Source: Favolaschia claudopus
Taxonomy: Eukaryota; Basidiomycota; Agaricomycetes; Agaricales; Mycenaceae
Reading direction: 5' to 3'
DNA length: 64,000 nt
Assembly: GCA_037176885.1 (NCBI GenBank)
Contig: JAWWNJ010000134.1
Location: forward strand, 558,001-622,000
Each line of letters starts with the position of its first letter. The first letter of the stretch is position 1. The position numbers and the translations under genes are program-made. Under the pieces are notes generated by a model. It was given only the letters and a program-made list of their open reading frames with translations, had not been told where the DNA came from and did not search any database. Shown here in pieces: positions 43,115-55,677 of the stretch.

Positions 43115-44693
43115 TCACAAGTCAGAAGAGTATTCAACAGACATCGTGCATTCAGACATACCACCATTAATGAGAACGGTAGTTCGTAAACCGGGAGCCG
43201 CGGTGGAACCCAGATATGTTGAAAATATCCCTTCGTTCGCGTTCGTGAGCGTGAGTGAAGTGCCCGTTCTTGTCCGTCTTCCAGACATCGACGAAAGGGA
43301 CGGATCGCGTAGGTTAAACATGAGCCGAGTGATCATGACGGAGGAGATTCTGTGGCGTTTTGATTAATTGAAGAATGTGACCGGGGATGAAATGCGAGGG
43401 TACGCACACGTTGGCGAACGTGGTGAGCACGCCACGACTGTATACCTGGTGAAATTGATAAGTTGTGCCCCCCATTGACGGACGAAGGTACTTACGCCAG
43501 CGAGCTGAAGGTGAAATAATCTTGTCAGAAGCAGCAGGAACGGATGGAATCGTACTCACAAGGAAAGTAAGTATATTACTGAGATTGACCAAGAGTATTA
43601 CGCTGAGTAGCAGACTTGAGTATCGCGCATAACGCTCGCGGAAGCAACTCACCCAAAGTAGATGGATCCTGTGCGGCGTAAGCAGGAACCGCCGGCAAGA
43701 GAGAGAATACACGCACCATCGCGAAGTAGCACCCGCTACCAGATCTAACCCTCGCACGCGATTGCGGCTCAACGCTCTGTAAAGCGTAAGAATGAAGATA
43801 GTGCAGTCGAATACGCCCATTCCGGCCCAAGCGGCAGCCAGCCCGACGGCTCTGGATTACCGATTCTCGTCAGACCTGACTGGCAAGCGGAGATAACAAC
43901 GCACTGGGAGGACGAAACACCCGTGGAGCACCCGCTGTACAGAGCTAACTGGGCTACCTCGTCGCCGGGTTTGGGAGTGGGTCCAGCGACAACCGCCCAC
44001 TAATATGACGCTCGGTCAGACGGGTTTGGAAAAGATATGTGACGAGCCGCACCGCGCCTACTCCAATGACACCCGCCGCGACAAATATCATAAGGCCAAG
44101 GATGCGCCGATTTCGTTCATAGAGCGCGTAGGTACGGAAGATGAGCATTACTATCAGTATCGTTGTCAGCACGCAAACAGACATGAAAGATGAAAGATTC
44201 CGGCGAACGTACCGCCGATGATGACCTGGCTGATTACAGCGAACCATTGGTGATAGTCATGAAACACTCTGCATCTGAGTGCCGTCGTCTCAGGGATTTG
44301 TCTGTGTCGAAGGCGAGCTGAACTTACATCTATTGAAAAAGGTCAATGCGCTGAGGCAGACGAGAGACAATCCGACTTACTGCGAGTTTCTGCGGCGTGC
44401 TTTCGGCGGCCCAAAAATACTGGACAATTACCGGCACAGTACCCAGTAGCATGCCATAACGATTGAGGAAAAAGAGCACAGTCGGAGTCGTCGGCTTCAG
44501 TCCCCAGTAGCGCGAGACCTCCAAGTTTATCGTGATGAAGTATTCATAGTAGAGTAGGCTGAAGCTAATGAGATTCAGGTAATAATTAGCAAGTCTGCCA
44601 GGTTGTCAAAAGTCAGCAAAAAGGAGCGAAGCTGACAGCAAGACTGTGCGGGACGTACAACTGGAGTTGGATCGGAACGTCAACAGTGCTCAT
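43115..44693 (-). CDS. DUF6533-type multi-pass membrane protein
   Basis: A basidiomycete-specific integral membrane protein family with about seven helices; function unknown. The start at 44693 (MSTVDVPIQLQL) splices to LANYYLNLISFSLLYYEYFI and NLEVSRYWGLKPTTPTVLFF, then LNRYGMLLGTVPVIVQYFW. Later exons hold ILIVMLIFRTYALYERNRRI (arginine after TM3), LGLMIFVAAGVIGVGAVRLV, GMGVFDCTIFILTLYRALSR and LLLSVILLVNLSNILTF. The final exon has SVMITRLMFNLRDPSLSSMS and ends at 43115 with a hydrophilic tail. The order 'LEV..IW..P.....FFLNRY' and a late 'SRLMLNLR' motif are what I know of DUF6533 proteins. The cytosolic tail is short and nothing suggests catalytic activity. Exon edges are approximate. Confidence 0.75.
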
Positions 44694-45470
44694 CGGGTGT
44701 CGTGCCAACGACCTCACATATGAGCTTCCTCTGCTTGCGCCTAGCTGTGGAAGAGGTGCGCCGGTGGGGGAAAGAGTAAGAAAGATCTTCGCGCCCAGTC
44801 CCTCAATTTGACCGACGGACGGAGGATACGGATCATGGTCCGATATGAAGTTTCAAACCACACGACGTCGGCTAAACGCAATCATTCCTGCCATTCCTTG
44901 TGTCAGCATTTGGTCAACGTTGCCCTGTTCTTGGCTTGCCTGGAATAGCCTTCATGTCCAAAATGCTATGGACCATAGATCCTGGATGCAAAGCCGTCGC
45001 CGGATGATTATTTCGAGTTCAAACAACGCGCAACCTCGAAATCAATATTCGGGTGGCGTTTTTGCAGCATGCTTCACTTTCACGTGGAATGAGGGCCAGA
45101 TGCCCACTATCCTTAGTGGGTTTTGGGGTGCGCCTAATCAGTAAAATGGATCGCGCAGTTGATGCGGGGCTGCCTTTGTGATCCCTTCCCCTACACTTTT
45201 TGATGCGAATGATCCCATCGAGCCGCCGGCAACAGACAGCCAAAATTTCCTTTTCGGAGTGTTTTTTCTCATGCTTCGCGTTGACTTGTCCGCGGCGTGC
45301 TGCGACGCGGTCACGTTGCCTTGCTGTGGGCTGCGCCGCGCTGCGCGATGCTGTTCTCCATTCCCATCGAAACGCAGATCGACTCATGATGGGTGCGAGT
45401 CACAAGCGCTTGCTTGACTTAAAACCGCTGCGCGGTATGCACGGGACTCCCATTTCCTCTCTTTCCGCAC
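44694..45470. other. Intergenic between membrane-protein gene and Helitron gene
   Basis: No supported gene. It contains a Helitron-terminus-like hairpin at 45103-45137 and should hold the promoter and 5' end of the Helitron. Confidence 0.4.
45103..45137 (+). other. Hairpin plus CTAA, candidate Helitron 3' terminus
   Basis: CCCACTA-TCCT-TAGTGGG is a perfect 7-bp stem. Thirteen bases later comes CTAA followed by T (and TC), the arrangement of a Helitron 3' end (hairpin, CTRR, then target T). It lies just before the large Helitron gene. Chance occurrence cannot be excluded. Confidence 0.3.
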
Positions 45471-48400
45471 ATGTCTGTCTCTATCAACGGATGTTCTCCC
45501 ACTGTACTCGCTTTCACTGCGGAGCCTAAGACTACCCTCTCTCGTGCCTTTGCTCATCAGCTCTATCCTTCTGGTCGACTCCCCTCCTGGCTTCCTATCT
45601 CCTTGAATACTAGACAACATGGATCTTTTACGGTTCTCTTGCAGCCCGTCGTGGGGACTTCACAGTGCGCTCTCTCGCTCGGGCTGGACTGGAAGGCCTT
45701 CATGCGAGAGCTGCTGCTTTCTTCCGGCTGGAGCTTGAACTCGGACTTCGACCCAGTCAGCTATTTCTTGCCGGCTCGTATGTTTTTCCTAGCACGCGCT
45801 TTCCTGAGCTCAGCTGACACCGGAGCCTTTTTAGTGGTCACCGTCTCTTCGGGGGCGGGTGGCCGCTTGTCTGTTCGCCCCGACGCTTACAGACAGGAGG
45901 CCCTTCCTCCCGGCTCGCACATTTCCCGTGTTGCGAGTTCCAGCGCAGGCGGAGCTGTTAATTCCCCAAGTGCCGGTGGCGCTTCCAGTGCAGGAGGAGC
46001 TGTTAATTCCCCAAGTGCCGGTGGCGCTTTCAGTGCAGGAGGAGCTGTTAATTCCCCAAGTGCCGGTGGCGCTTTAATGTTTAATGCTGTTGAATTTCCA
46101 AGTGCCGGTGGTGCTTTATCGTCTTCCAGTGCCGGTGGTGCTGTTGATCTCCCAAGTGCCGGTGGCGCTTTGTCTTCCAGTGCCGGTGGTGCTGTTGCGT
46201 CTTCTAGTCGTGTACGTGTTGTAGGGGCGCCTTCTGCTCGCTTGAATGGATGTAACCTCTTACGTGCTACGATTGTTGGCGGCGATGTAGCTTACAATGT
46301 TTTTCTTAATTCTGATACCACTTTTTTCGACCGAATGTCGGACGCGCATGGCATTGTCAGCAATTTGTTTCAGTCTGTTGAACAATATCGAGCCGCCATA
46401 TTGTCCCACCTTATGCTTGGAATGTGTTCTGGGCGCGCGATGTCATGCCACGCTGGTTGTGCTGCTGTTGCCGCAGATTTTGCGACCCCTTTGGAACAAG
46501 CCTATTTTGCGATCTCCTCTTTGTTATCCACCCCTGATATCACATTTTCGCAGCTGAGGCTTTGCGCGGGTTCAGTGGGGTTCGACGCTGCGCGAGGTTC
46601 TGGTGCGAGTGTCGATCAGTCGCTTGAAGCAGTGAGATCTTATCTTTCAGAGAAGCGTCGGGCTCTCGTCTCTGACTACGCTGGTCTACACCCTGCTCAC
46701 GTTTTCTTCCACGACGTCGAATACATGTCTACGTCTACCCTGGCGTCCGTCGCAAGCTTGCATCGCTTATCTTTTCATAATGCCACATCCGACGGCTTGC
46801 GGAACTCTTTGATCTCTCATATGGCGTCCGGACAGTGTGCAATACAGGCCGAACCCCAGCATCCGCTTGGATGTGCCTCAGTTGTTGACCAGTTGTTTCC
46901 TGCGGGCCCGCCGTCATCGATGGCGGCTGACGATTTGAAGGGTGCAATGGAAATTCAGTTGTTGACGTATCTTTTGCCGCGCATGTCTAAGAAATTGTGC
47001 AGGCGTGTCCTTACTGTTCGTGGCGTCGAGTGGACTTCTTCGCAAGGCATAGCCAGCCTCAGGTCGACTGTGCGTAAGTATATAGGTCAGTTGAGCAAAG
47101 GGAAGGAGCTTGTATCAGATCGCGTGTTCGCTGAGAGGCAGGCCCGAAAAATGCAGATCGATTCTAATGCTGCAGTCCGAGCGCAGGCGTCCGATAAACT
47201 GAGGAGTGAGTGGCCTAAGTTGGCGAGTGCTGACAAGAAGAGGCGATTTAAAGACATATTCGAGAGTTACATTTCGAAGGCTACTCTGGAGACCTTCGTG
47301 TGTGGCAGTTGTGTAGAGCGTTGCAGGGTAGATAGGAGGACCTTCATAGACTTCGATTCTATTGATTTCGATCTTTTGCGACGTCCGGACATGTTGGTCG
47401 ACTTGCCTGACGATGATGTGGACGATCCCATGGACAGCGCTCCTTTCACGCCCCCGTTGAATCCGCGCGATGACGACGTTGCCATGCCTGGCGTCGATGA
47501 GGTGCTTGAGGGTCACGATAGAGTACTTCGGTCTGAGGAGAGAGACATTGGCGAGGACTTTGAAACGGAGGATCCGCCCTCCAGTACGACTTGGTTGGAT
47601 CCGGACGTGATTCCTCCAGAGATGCCCGTGTCTTCTGGTGTATATTCGTCTTTGCTCGTGGATCCGGATTGCATTGGGTTCGGCGAGGAGTCGGGCGCTG
47701 CACAGCTGACGGTTTGTCGTGAATGTCGTTCCGAGCTCGTGAGGGGAGTGGTGCCGCGTCGTTCAATGGCGAACAAAAACTTCTTGGGGAGTGTTCCTAA
47801 GGAGCTGAAGGATCTTAGCGTTGTAGAGGAAGCCATGATCGCCCGCTGCCGTGCCAAATGCTGGATTATCCAAATGCAGGAGCAGGAGGACAGAGGCTTC
47901 CCTAACGTGCAACGCGGGTTCAAAGGCCACATCATAGTCTATCCGCAGAGACCTTCGGTCATTGTTTCTAGCTTGCCTCCGTCCATAGAGGATATTACTA
48001 CCCCCATATGTGTATTGTTTATCGGCGCAAAGCCTCCGTCGGTCGAGTGGCTTCGGAATAACGCCAAGCCGTTGATTGTACGCAAGGAAAGGGTCATGAG
48101 GGCTCTTGAATGGCTGGTGGCCCACAATCCGTTGTATAAAAATGTTACCATTAATCGCGAAGTTTTTCGCGGTCACGGAGATGTTGTCGATATTCCTTTT
48201 CACGTTGAGCATGTTATTCCATCTGACGGCACTGACGCCACTACTTCTTCTTACGCCCCCGCTTCCGCACCTCTCCCTAGTTCTAATGCTAGTATTCCGG
48301 ATGCATCAGGCTTCGCAGAGCCTGTAGCGAATCCCAGTGTCGCGTTCGACAGACTGCAAGACATGGTTTTGCCGGCTGAACCAGACCCTGTGGCCTTTGA

Positions 48401-51400
48401 AAGTGTAGTAGTAACCGATGTCACGGGCCACGAACCGTCAAACGTTTTGCGCAAAGCGGCGTCGAACCATCTCCAGAAACAGGGAGCGAACTATCTTGGT
48501 ATTCCGCATGACCCGAGTCCTGTCAACGAGTTTAACAATCCGGATTTGTTGCCTCTGATATACCCTACGTTGTTTCCGTATGGCATTGGCGGGCCAGAGA
48601 ACCCGACGAGGCGGACCTCTTTTGGTTTTGAAGCGCATATTCGACATTTCTTTAATTTGGCTGACAGGCGGTTTCAGGAGCATTACTCTTTCTTATTTAC
48701 AGTGTTCAACATGCTGCAGCGACGACGTCTTCTGCAGCGCACGAGCTTCAAAGTGAAGCGCAAGAATTTTGATACAGTGGCCGCTCGATTTGCCGCGGTA
48801 TCCCCCCTTGCCATACACACAGTGTCTGAGAGAGTAAGCAAAGGCGATTTGAGCACAGTCAACAGCGACGACGAGCGTCAGGTGCTTGCATTGATGAAAG
48901 AGGTGAATCTGATCAACGCGAGCGTATACGGTTCCCCTCAATCGAAGTTAGTTATGAGGAACGAGATACGTGGCCTGATGCTCGAGAAAGGTTTACCCAG
49001 CTTTTACATCACAATAAATCCGGCAGATGTGCACAACCCCTTGGTTAGGTTTCTCGCAGGCGAGGAGATAGACATTGACAGACTCACTCCAGGAGATATG
49101 AAAAATCGCCCCGATCAAGGCATATTAATTGCCAAAAATCCGTCTGTCGCCGCGGAATTTTTCAATCTTTACATTAAAGCGTTTATCGCAGCGCTCGAAT
49201 ATGATCCTTCTCACAAAGACGTGGAGGGGGGTATTCTGGGAGTAGTGAGTGCATACTATGGCTGCGTCGAGGCTCAGGGAAGAGGAACGTTACATTGTCA
49301 CATGCTCGTCTGGGTCGAGGGAGGCCTGAATCCCAACGAGATCAAACGGAAAGCGCTCGAGAATGGAGGTAATGTAGAGTTTCAGCAGAGGTTGATTGCC
49401 TTTTTGGAGGATACCATTTCGACTTCCATTCCTTCCGACGCTGCTCAACCGGTTTCGCACCCGCTTTCTCAGTATCATCCCAGTGCCACTCGGGGACCCT
49501 CCAAGGCTTCCTTGTCTCCAGAAGAGTTCAGTGTTGCTCGTGACAGCGATTTTCGCGAATTAGCGCGAGTTTGCCAATATCACAAGCATCAGCGCACCTG
49601 CTATAAATATTGGAAAGGACCTGGTTACGAGAAGGAGTGTCGGTTCGACCTTGACGAGTCCAATGTTAGGCCCATCAGCGTTTTTGACCCTGAGACAGGC
49701 TCCCTGGAGCTCCGTTGCCTCGATGGCATGGTTAATCAGTTCAATGCTACAATGCTGGAGAGTTTGCGATGCAATATGGACATTAAATTTATTTCCTCTG
49801 GTAAGGCTGCCAAGGCGGTTATGCATTATATCACAGATTATATTACCAAAACGCAGCTGAAAGCGCATGTAGCTTACGCGGCACTCGAATTGGCGGCTAG
49901 TCGTTTGGGTGAATTTGATCCTGAAATAGACGAGTTCACGTTGCGTGCCAAGAAACTTTTGCAGAAGTGTGCTCACTCGATGATAGCACAGCAAGAGCTC
50001 AGCGCTCAGCAGGTGGTGTCCTATCTCATGGGATTTGAAGATCATTTCACGAGCCATGAATACGTCAACTTATATTGGCCTTCGTTGGAACAGTTTATAG
50101 AATCAGAGCGCCCGAGTCCTGAGTGCTATACGGCTAAGCCCCGAGTCGCCGACGAATGGGATCTCGATCCTCCCACAGACCCAGTTCACGAGGACTCTAT
50201 CGACGTCCATGTTCCTGACGATGCGTCTCGACAGCCTCCCTTTGCTCTAAATGAAGACGAGTCTGCTGATGGGGAGCCCATTCTCATGGACGACGAGATC
50301 GCGTTGCAGATTGGGAAGGACGGTAAATTTACGCCCACCGCTAACCAGGCTAGAGACTATCAATGTAGAGGAGCGGCTCTCGAGGACGTCAGCGTATGGG
50401 ACTTCGTAGCGCAGGTAGATAAAACTCGCATAGTCAAATCGCGGCGCGATCATAACGGCAAAGAGCGCACCAACGAATCCGAAATTCCAGAACGCATTGA
50501 CATAGACGAGTATGCAGCCGGTCAGCGGTGGGATGTGGATCGGGATGGGCCTATCTTGCGATGGACCGGAAAGCGGCGGCCTAGAATACACTTGTTAGAA
50601 GAGCACTTGGAAGATAAGACTCATTTCCTTCGCGTTTTGTCGCCGCAAGGGCGCAAAGTTCCGGTTCCCATAGGCCCGTCTTTACCTCGTAGAGATCGAG
50701 AGGAGTCTGGTCCGAAGTATGCTCGATTAATGCTTATCTTGTTCAAACCTTGGCGACATTACACGGACCTTATCAAGGATGGTCAGTCGTGGCTGGACGC
50801 CTTCAAAGAGTTTGTGGAGACTTGCTCTTCGCGGACTTTGGACGTGATGGACAACATGCAACTTATACACGAGTGTAAAGATAGTCGGGACGATCATTTT
50901 GCTAGCCGTGCTGCCCGAAAGGTCGGGGACGGAGTTCCTACAAGAGTGATGAATGCCGACGGAAACCTGGGGGATTACGACGAGTCTGATGTTATCGCCC
51001 ACATGGATGCAGTGGATGCCTGCTATTCGAATAGAAGAGAACAATGCGACCAGCGAATTAAGGAGGCGATCCGAACGCTGACTCGTAGTGGCATGTTCTC
51101 CGACGATACAGGCGATACCTCTGGGCACCATGATGGCGCAGAACAGTCGTCTGGACACGATCTCGTCCGTGAGCGACAGCCCGCGTTAGAGCAGCGATGG
51201 GAGAAAAATTACGAAGATCGCAAGGATGCTTGGAAGAAGGTGGCGACTGCTCCTGTAGCAACAGATGTGCCCGTGCATCAGGATTCGCGCGCGTTAGGAG
51301 CTTCAGTGCAAGACGGTTCTGTATTCCGCAAAGGAGGGCGTGTTCTCGCCGGAGAGTTTGAGGGAGTCGGAGTTCAGCGTGGCCCCGTCCCGGACGAACA

Positions 51401-53397
51401 GGAACCTTCTACACCTAGAGACGCTGAAGCACTGATCGCCGAGATAGCCGCTGACTTTACTTTGAACACAGAACAGACGCGAGCTTTTGAGATCGTCGCA
51501 CGTCACAGCCTTGATCGCTCCGCAGACCCGTTGAGGATGTATCTTGGTGGGCCTGGCGGAACCGGGAAATCACGCGTGATTGACGCTTTGAAGGCGTTTT
51601 TTGACGCTCGCACAGAGTCAAGGCGTTTCAGGTTGTCGTCCTACACTGGAGTGGCCGCTCGCAACATCTCTGGCATGACGCTTCACGCAGCGCTGGGTAT
51701 GGGTCAAGGGTCGGCTCGCGCGTCAAGGTCTGGAAAGGGCTTGAGAGATCTTATGTCAATGTGGGATGGCGTTGATTACCTGTTCATCGACGAGATCTCG
51801 ATGGTGGGGTGTGCCCTTCTGTATGACATTAGCGAGGCTTTATGTGCGGCGAAGGGTGACCCGTCCTTGGCGTTTGGCGGAGTGAATATGATTTTTGCTG
51901 GGGACTTCTATCAGCTGCCTCCTGTCAGGCAACAGAGGCTATATGCCCACCTAGAGCTTGAATCTGCTCACAAAAAGCGAAAATCTTCGGGAATAAAAAC
52001 TTCTACCGCTTCTACGGAGATGGGTCAGAAAAACATATGCGGCAAACTTCTTTGGTTGAGTGTCAAGACAGTGGTCCTGTTGACGGAGAACAAGAGACAG
52101 TCAGGGGCGGAGAACGCGCGCTTTCAGCAGCTGCTGGATCGACTCAGATACGGCAGGTGTACTGTCGACGATTTCGAGCTTCTGAACACCCGTTTACTGG
52201 ACAATGTTGATATCGATTGGACGACAGAACCGTGGTGCAATACTCCGTTGATTGTGAATGAGAATGAAATGAAGGATCGCTTGAACTACAAGGCAACGGT
52301 CGAGTTCGCTAAGAGATCGAAGCGTCCTCTTCGTTGGTATTACACTGACGATGTGATCGAGAAGCAAGCAGTCTCACCTGGCGACCTTGCCGAGCGTTTG
52401 GCCCGTTTAGATACAGGCAAGACGAACCAGAGGATGGGCAAGATTCCGCTTGTCATTGGCATGCCCGTAACGATAACCCAGAATTTTGACGTTCCAGGCG
52501 GCGTTGTGAACGGGTCATTCGGGACTCTGCAGAGTGTGCGGTATACGTTGGACGATGACGGAAATAGGCACGCCATATCCTGTGTCATCGAATGCAAGGA
52601 CACCAGCGATCACATCGTGCCAGGTCTTCCCAATCATCACGTAGTGGCCCTTCGTGACACGACCTATTTTAAAATCGAGCATCCGTATACGCATAAAAAA
52701 GTGCTCGGTCCGTCGAACTCAACTCCCAGTGCAACCGGGGTTTGTTATGACCGCATACAAGTCCCAAGGCAAGACTCTTGCTGCCAGCGCCGTTAACATC
52801 AGTGACTCCAAAGGAACAGAGTCGCCTTATGTTATGATATCGAGAGTGACATCCCTTGAAGGTTTGCTCATAGTAAGTCCTTTTTCTCACGCCAGAATAA
52901 CCTGTCGCACGTCTGAGGACCTGAGGCGAGAGACTAAGAGACTGGAGTTCTTATCGCTCCGCACTAAAATGAAGTATGGGACGGAAGTTGAAGGCTTGGC
53001 GGCAAAGGCAGAGATCAAAGCTCGATTTCCGGCTGATGCGATGGGTGACAGCGACTCAGAGTCTGAAGACGAGAATGTCGTCCCCGAGCACCCTTGGAAT
53101 CGGTTGAAAAGCAAACAAACGGCGAATGTCAAGCTGACTAGATTTATTGCAGTCCCCGCTAAGCGCGAGGTGAACAGGCGAGATCTCAGTCGTTCTTTGA
53201 CACGGGTTCGCCCTGCGTTTGCTTATACCCTGGGACTGCCCATGGGCCCGACCTCGGGGTCGGGGCATGTCCCAGCCTCTCTCGAGGACAGCGGGTCATT
53301 GCCCGGAAGCGCCCCTGCGCGTAAACGGCGCAGAAAGAATCTTGATGAAGCGGTGAGTACTGCGGCAGCCGATTTGTACCGGCATTCGTGGAATTAA
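45471..53397 (+). CDS. Helitron Rep-helicase transposase, one apparent frameshift
   Basis: Rolling-circle transposase, cutting DNA through a Y2 HUH endonuclease and unwinding it with a Pif1-type helicase. One frame is open for 2441 codons (45471-52796). A low-complexity Ser-Ala-Gly region lies at residues about 155-245; a DUF6570-like Cys-rich region at about 745-900 (CRECRSELVRG). The Helitron Rep domain begins near residue 1020 (NNPDLLPLIYPTLFPYGIGG). The HUH motif is GRGTLHCHMLVWVEG (about 1275), and the two tyrosines are in HYITDYITK (about 1450). Helicase motifs: GGPGGTGKS (about 2025), FIDEISMVG (about 2107) and GDFYQLPPV (about 2145). The last helicase motifs (FVMTAYKSQGKTL, SPYVMISRVTSLEGL) continue in the +1 frame to a stop at 53395-53397; the shift is best placed at the A6 run 52695-52700. 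Without correction the helicase lacks motifs V/VI. Confidence 0.9.
45942..46205 (+). repeat. In-frame 45-bp minisatellite in the Helitron N-terminus
   Basis: Three near-identical 45-bp units (AGTGCAGGAGGAGCTGTTAA at the start of each) encode SAGGAVNSPSAGGA-type repeats, followed by several shorter diverged units with CAAGTGCCGGTGG. All units keep the reading frame. Confidence 0.85.
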
Positions 53398-53983
53398 TGC
53401 TATCACGCAGGTGGAGACGAGTCAGATGACGTGACGCTCGCTGCAGTTTGACGAGGACGGGGGTGCTAGGTACCTTCCTTCCTTTTCTTGCTTCTCGCTT
53501 GCTGAAAAATGTTGTCTGTAGCCATGTGCATCACAGACCGTTTGAAGTCGCTTTATCACGCGATGAGCCACAGTCAAGAGGCCTATTCCCCGGGTCCGGT
53601 GTGTGCTGCGGTGTCAGTCTCTTGTCGTGTATGCAGAGTATTCGAACTTACTTCTTTTGTCTCAGGATACTACTCCGACATCCACTGCCTCACCATAGCA
53701 CCGCCCTCGAAAGTCATTGTTAATCTGACTCGAGAACTGCGATTTGATCAATTCTTCGAAAATCTCGATTGATTGTTTCACTTTACATTCATCATTGTGT
53801 TTCCCACGCTACGCGTTATTGTCGCGCAGCTGTTCCATTTCACGTTAGACCTTGGCCTGCGATCACGTTAGCACGCAGTTCCGCTCTTTCAGTCGATCGA
53901 GATATGTATTTCTGTCTCCACCCCCCATGCTATAAATACGGGTCAAATATGTTATGTTGAACAAGCGAACTACCTGAGTGCTA
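53398..53983. other. Spacer between Helitron gene and next gene
   Basis: No supported exon. A GGGGGTGCTAG string occurs near 53459-53469, but without a hairpin or target T. It probably includes the promoter of the downstream gene; TATAAATAC at 53931-53939 is 45-53 bp before the ATG at 53984. Confidence 0.45.
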
Positions 53984-55677
53984 ATGGCCGAGGTTTCTGA
54001 CGACGATACTCTGCTTTCTGGTATGTCTTGGACCTTGGTTCCCCGTGCCCCGTGGTGACCGGGTTCAGTTTTTGACCAGAGGAACGAGTGTGGCTTGTAT
54101 GACGAGTTGGCCAATAGTTTAGAGGCTATGGGCAAAGCAGCTTTAGGCAACGTCGATTGCCCTGAGGACTTTGCCCGTTATCAGCCTGCTTATGGCTCCA
54201 ATATCGAGTTCCGCACCCCTGACGGGTTCGAGTTTCGCACCGTGATCATGGGGGAAATCGCGTCCCCTTCTGAGGGTACTGTGATGCGAGCCACCGGTAA
54301 TTATTATGTCGGAAATAAAGTCAGTTTTTCGTCCTCCAGTCTGGTTTTGCGGCGCTCACCTGCTCGCAGTTTCAGCCCATAGACGACACGAAGAAAACAG
54401 TTAAAGACGTTCTGGCGCTCGTCATGCCCACCGCTTCTTCAGTTCGCCTCGCCAATTTTTTCAGCAACCAAACTGTCCCGCTGAGAGACGCGATCGATCA
54501 TGAAGAGGAAATGGACGAGCGCGCGGTACCTTATCAGGTAGGCACTGTTCTACCCTCGTGGCTCGACTTACGCCCAGGAACAGGAGTATCTAAGCCGACC
54601 GTGGATGCGGTCTGTGAGCCAAGACAGCACCCAGGACGATATCATAGTCGTTCATATGATGCCGAAATACGGGGTGCGTGCCTATACAATCATTTCGTAT
54701 TTGTCCGCAGACGGTAACGCAAAACGACACAGATACCAGCGGCCACCGGCACAGTTGCACCCGTTGCACGACGAGCCAAGCGCAAGTTGGATGACGTGAC
54801 TGGCCCCGTCGTGGACGCTGTACCGGCGCGATCAACTCCAAGCAGCGTGGTCTCGTTGCCTCGCGGTGAGTCGGTGAATTGGGATTGATGAATACCTCTA
54901 AGGTGATGTTCCTTAGAGTCGGACATTAAGTTGGGGGCGTTCTACGATCCTCGCTTACTTGAAGATTACGGGGGCGACTATTTCCGCCACGTCAAAGCGA
55001 AGCTGCTCCAACTCGACGTTCGAGATGCTACTGTCAAGAGGAAGCCGCGCGAAAAAGAAGATGTGCTCGTGCCTCCCTGGGAGTTTTACAGTAAACTTCG
55101 CCCCGGAACTCTGGTTCTCGTCAACGCCACACTTCACATATTCGTTATGAACGACATTGATTCGAAAGGCATCACTCGCCCAAGGAAGAGAAAGGTGATT
55201 GCTTGGCAGTTTATCGGTCTCGGATCGCTTACTCGCTTGTTTCTTGAGATTTATCAAATCAACGCGCACAGCATCAAGATACTCAGCCATTCCGACTTGC
55301 CTGTCGAAAAGCGATCTATCTTGGTCCCCCCTGGTCTCGAAGGCTCTCCTTCGAACGCTGTCCCTCCTCCTCCTGCTTTCAGCTCGTTCACGTTGAAGTC
55401 CAAGCTCCCGCAAACTGAACCCCCTGCTCCCCGTGCCCTCGACGAGCTCATGGATCAGGATGAAGACGCTGTGAGTTGGCCGCCAAGCCTTCCTGGTCAG
55501 TATGTCTGCTGCGTTTCGTGTCATCGACTTACCTGACTGTTCTTAGCGTCTCCCACTGAAAGTCATGCGCTGGCTTTCGAAGAGGAAACTTTCGACGATC
55601 CTATCCTGCCCATAGTCGACGAGGAACCACCTCCGCCGGAGCAGCCCAAGAAGCGGAAGAAGCGGGGAGCGAACTGA
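53984..55677 (+). CDS. Unknown protein downstream of the Helitron
   Basis: Multi-exon gene. Exon 1 53984-54020 (MAEVSDDDTLLS); exon 2 from 54069 (FDQRNECGLYDELANSLEAM, then GSNIEFRTPDGFEFRTVIMG); exon 3 from about 54370 (PIDDTKKTVKDVLALVMPTA, RLANFFSNQTVPLRDAID). An exon starting near 54736 reads IPAATGTVAPVARRAKRKLD. The next reads LGAFYDPRLLEDYGGDYFRH and ends near RKRK, followed by YQINAHSIKILSHSDLPVEK. The last exon ends EQPKKRKKRGAN with TGA 55675-55677. The lysine-rich tail looks like a nuclear localisation signal. No known domain was recognised. It is transcribed in the same direction as the Helitron gene and sits 0.6 kb behind it. A TATA-like TATAAATAC precedes the start. Confidence 0.65.

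Noticed and set aside
45859..46077. Small plus-strand frame overlapping the Helitron N-terminus
   Set aside because: It is an out-of-frame reading of the 45-bp minisatellite and lacks independent support.
52690..52710. Programmed -1 frameshift at the A-run in the Helitron gene
   Set aside because: The downstream motifs need a +1, not a -1, change, and the heptamer A AAA AAG is not in the zero frame.
53459..53469. GGGGGTGCTAG as Helitron 3' end
   Set aside because: No hairpin within 20 bases upstream and the next base is G.
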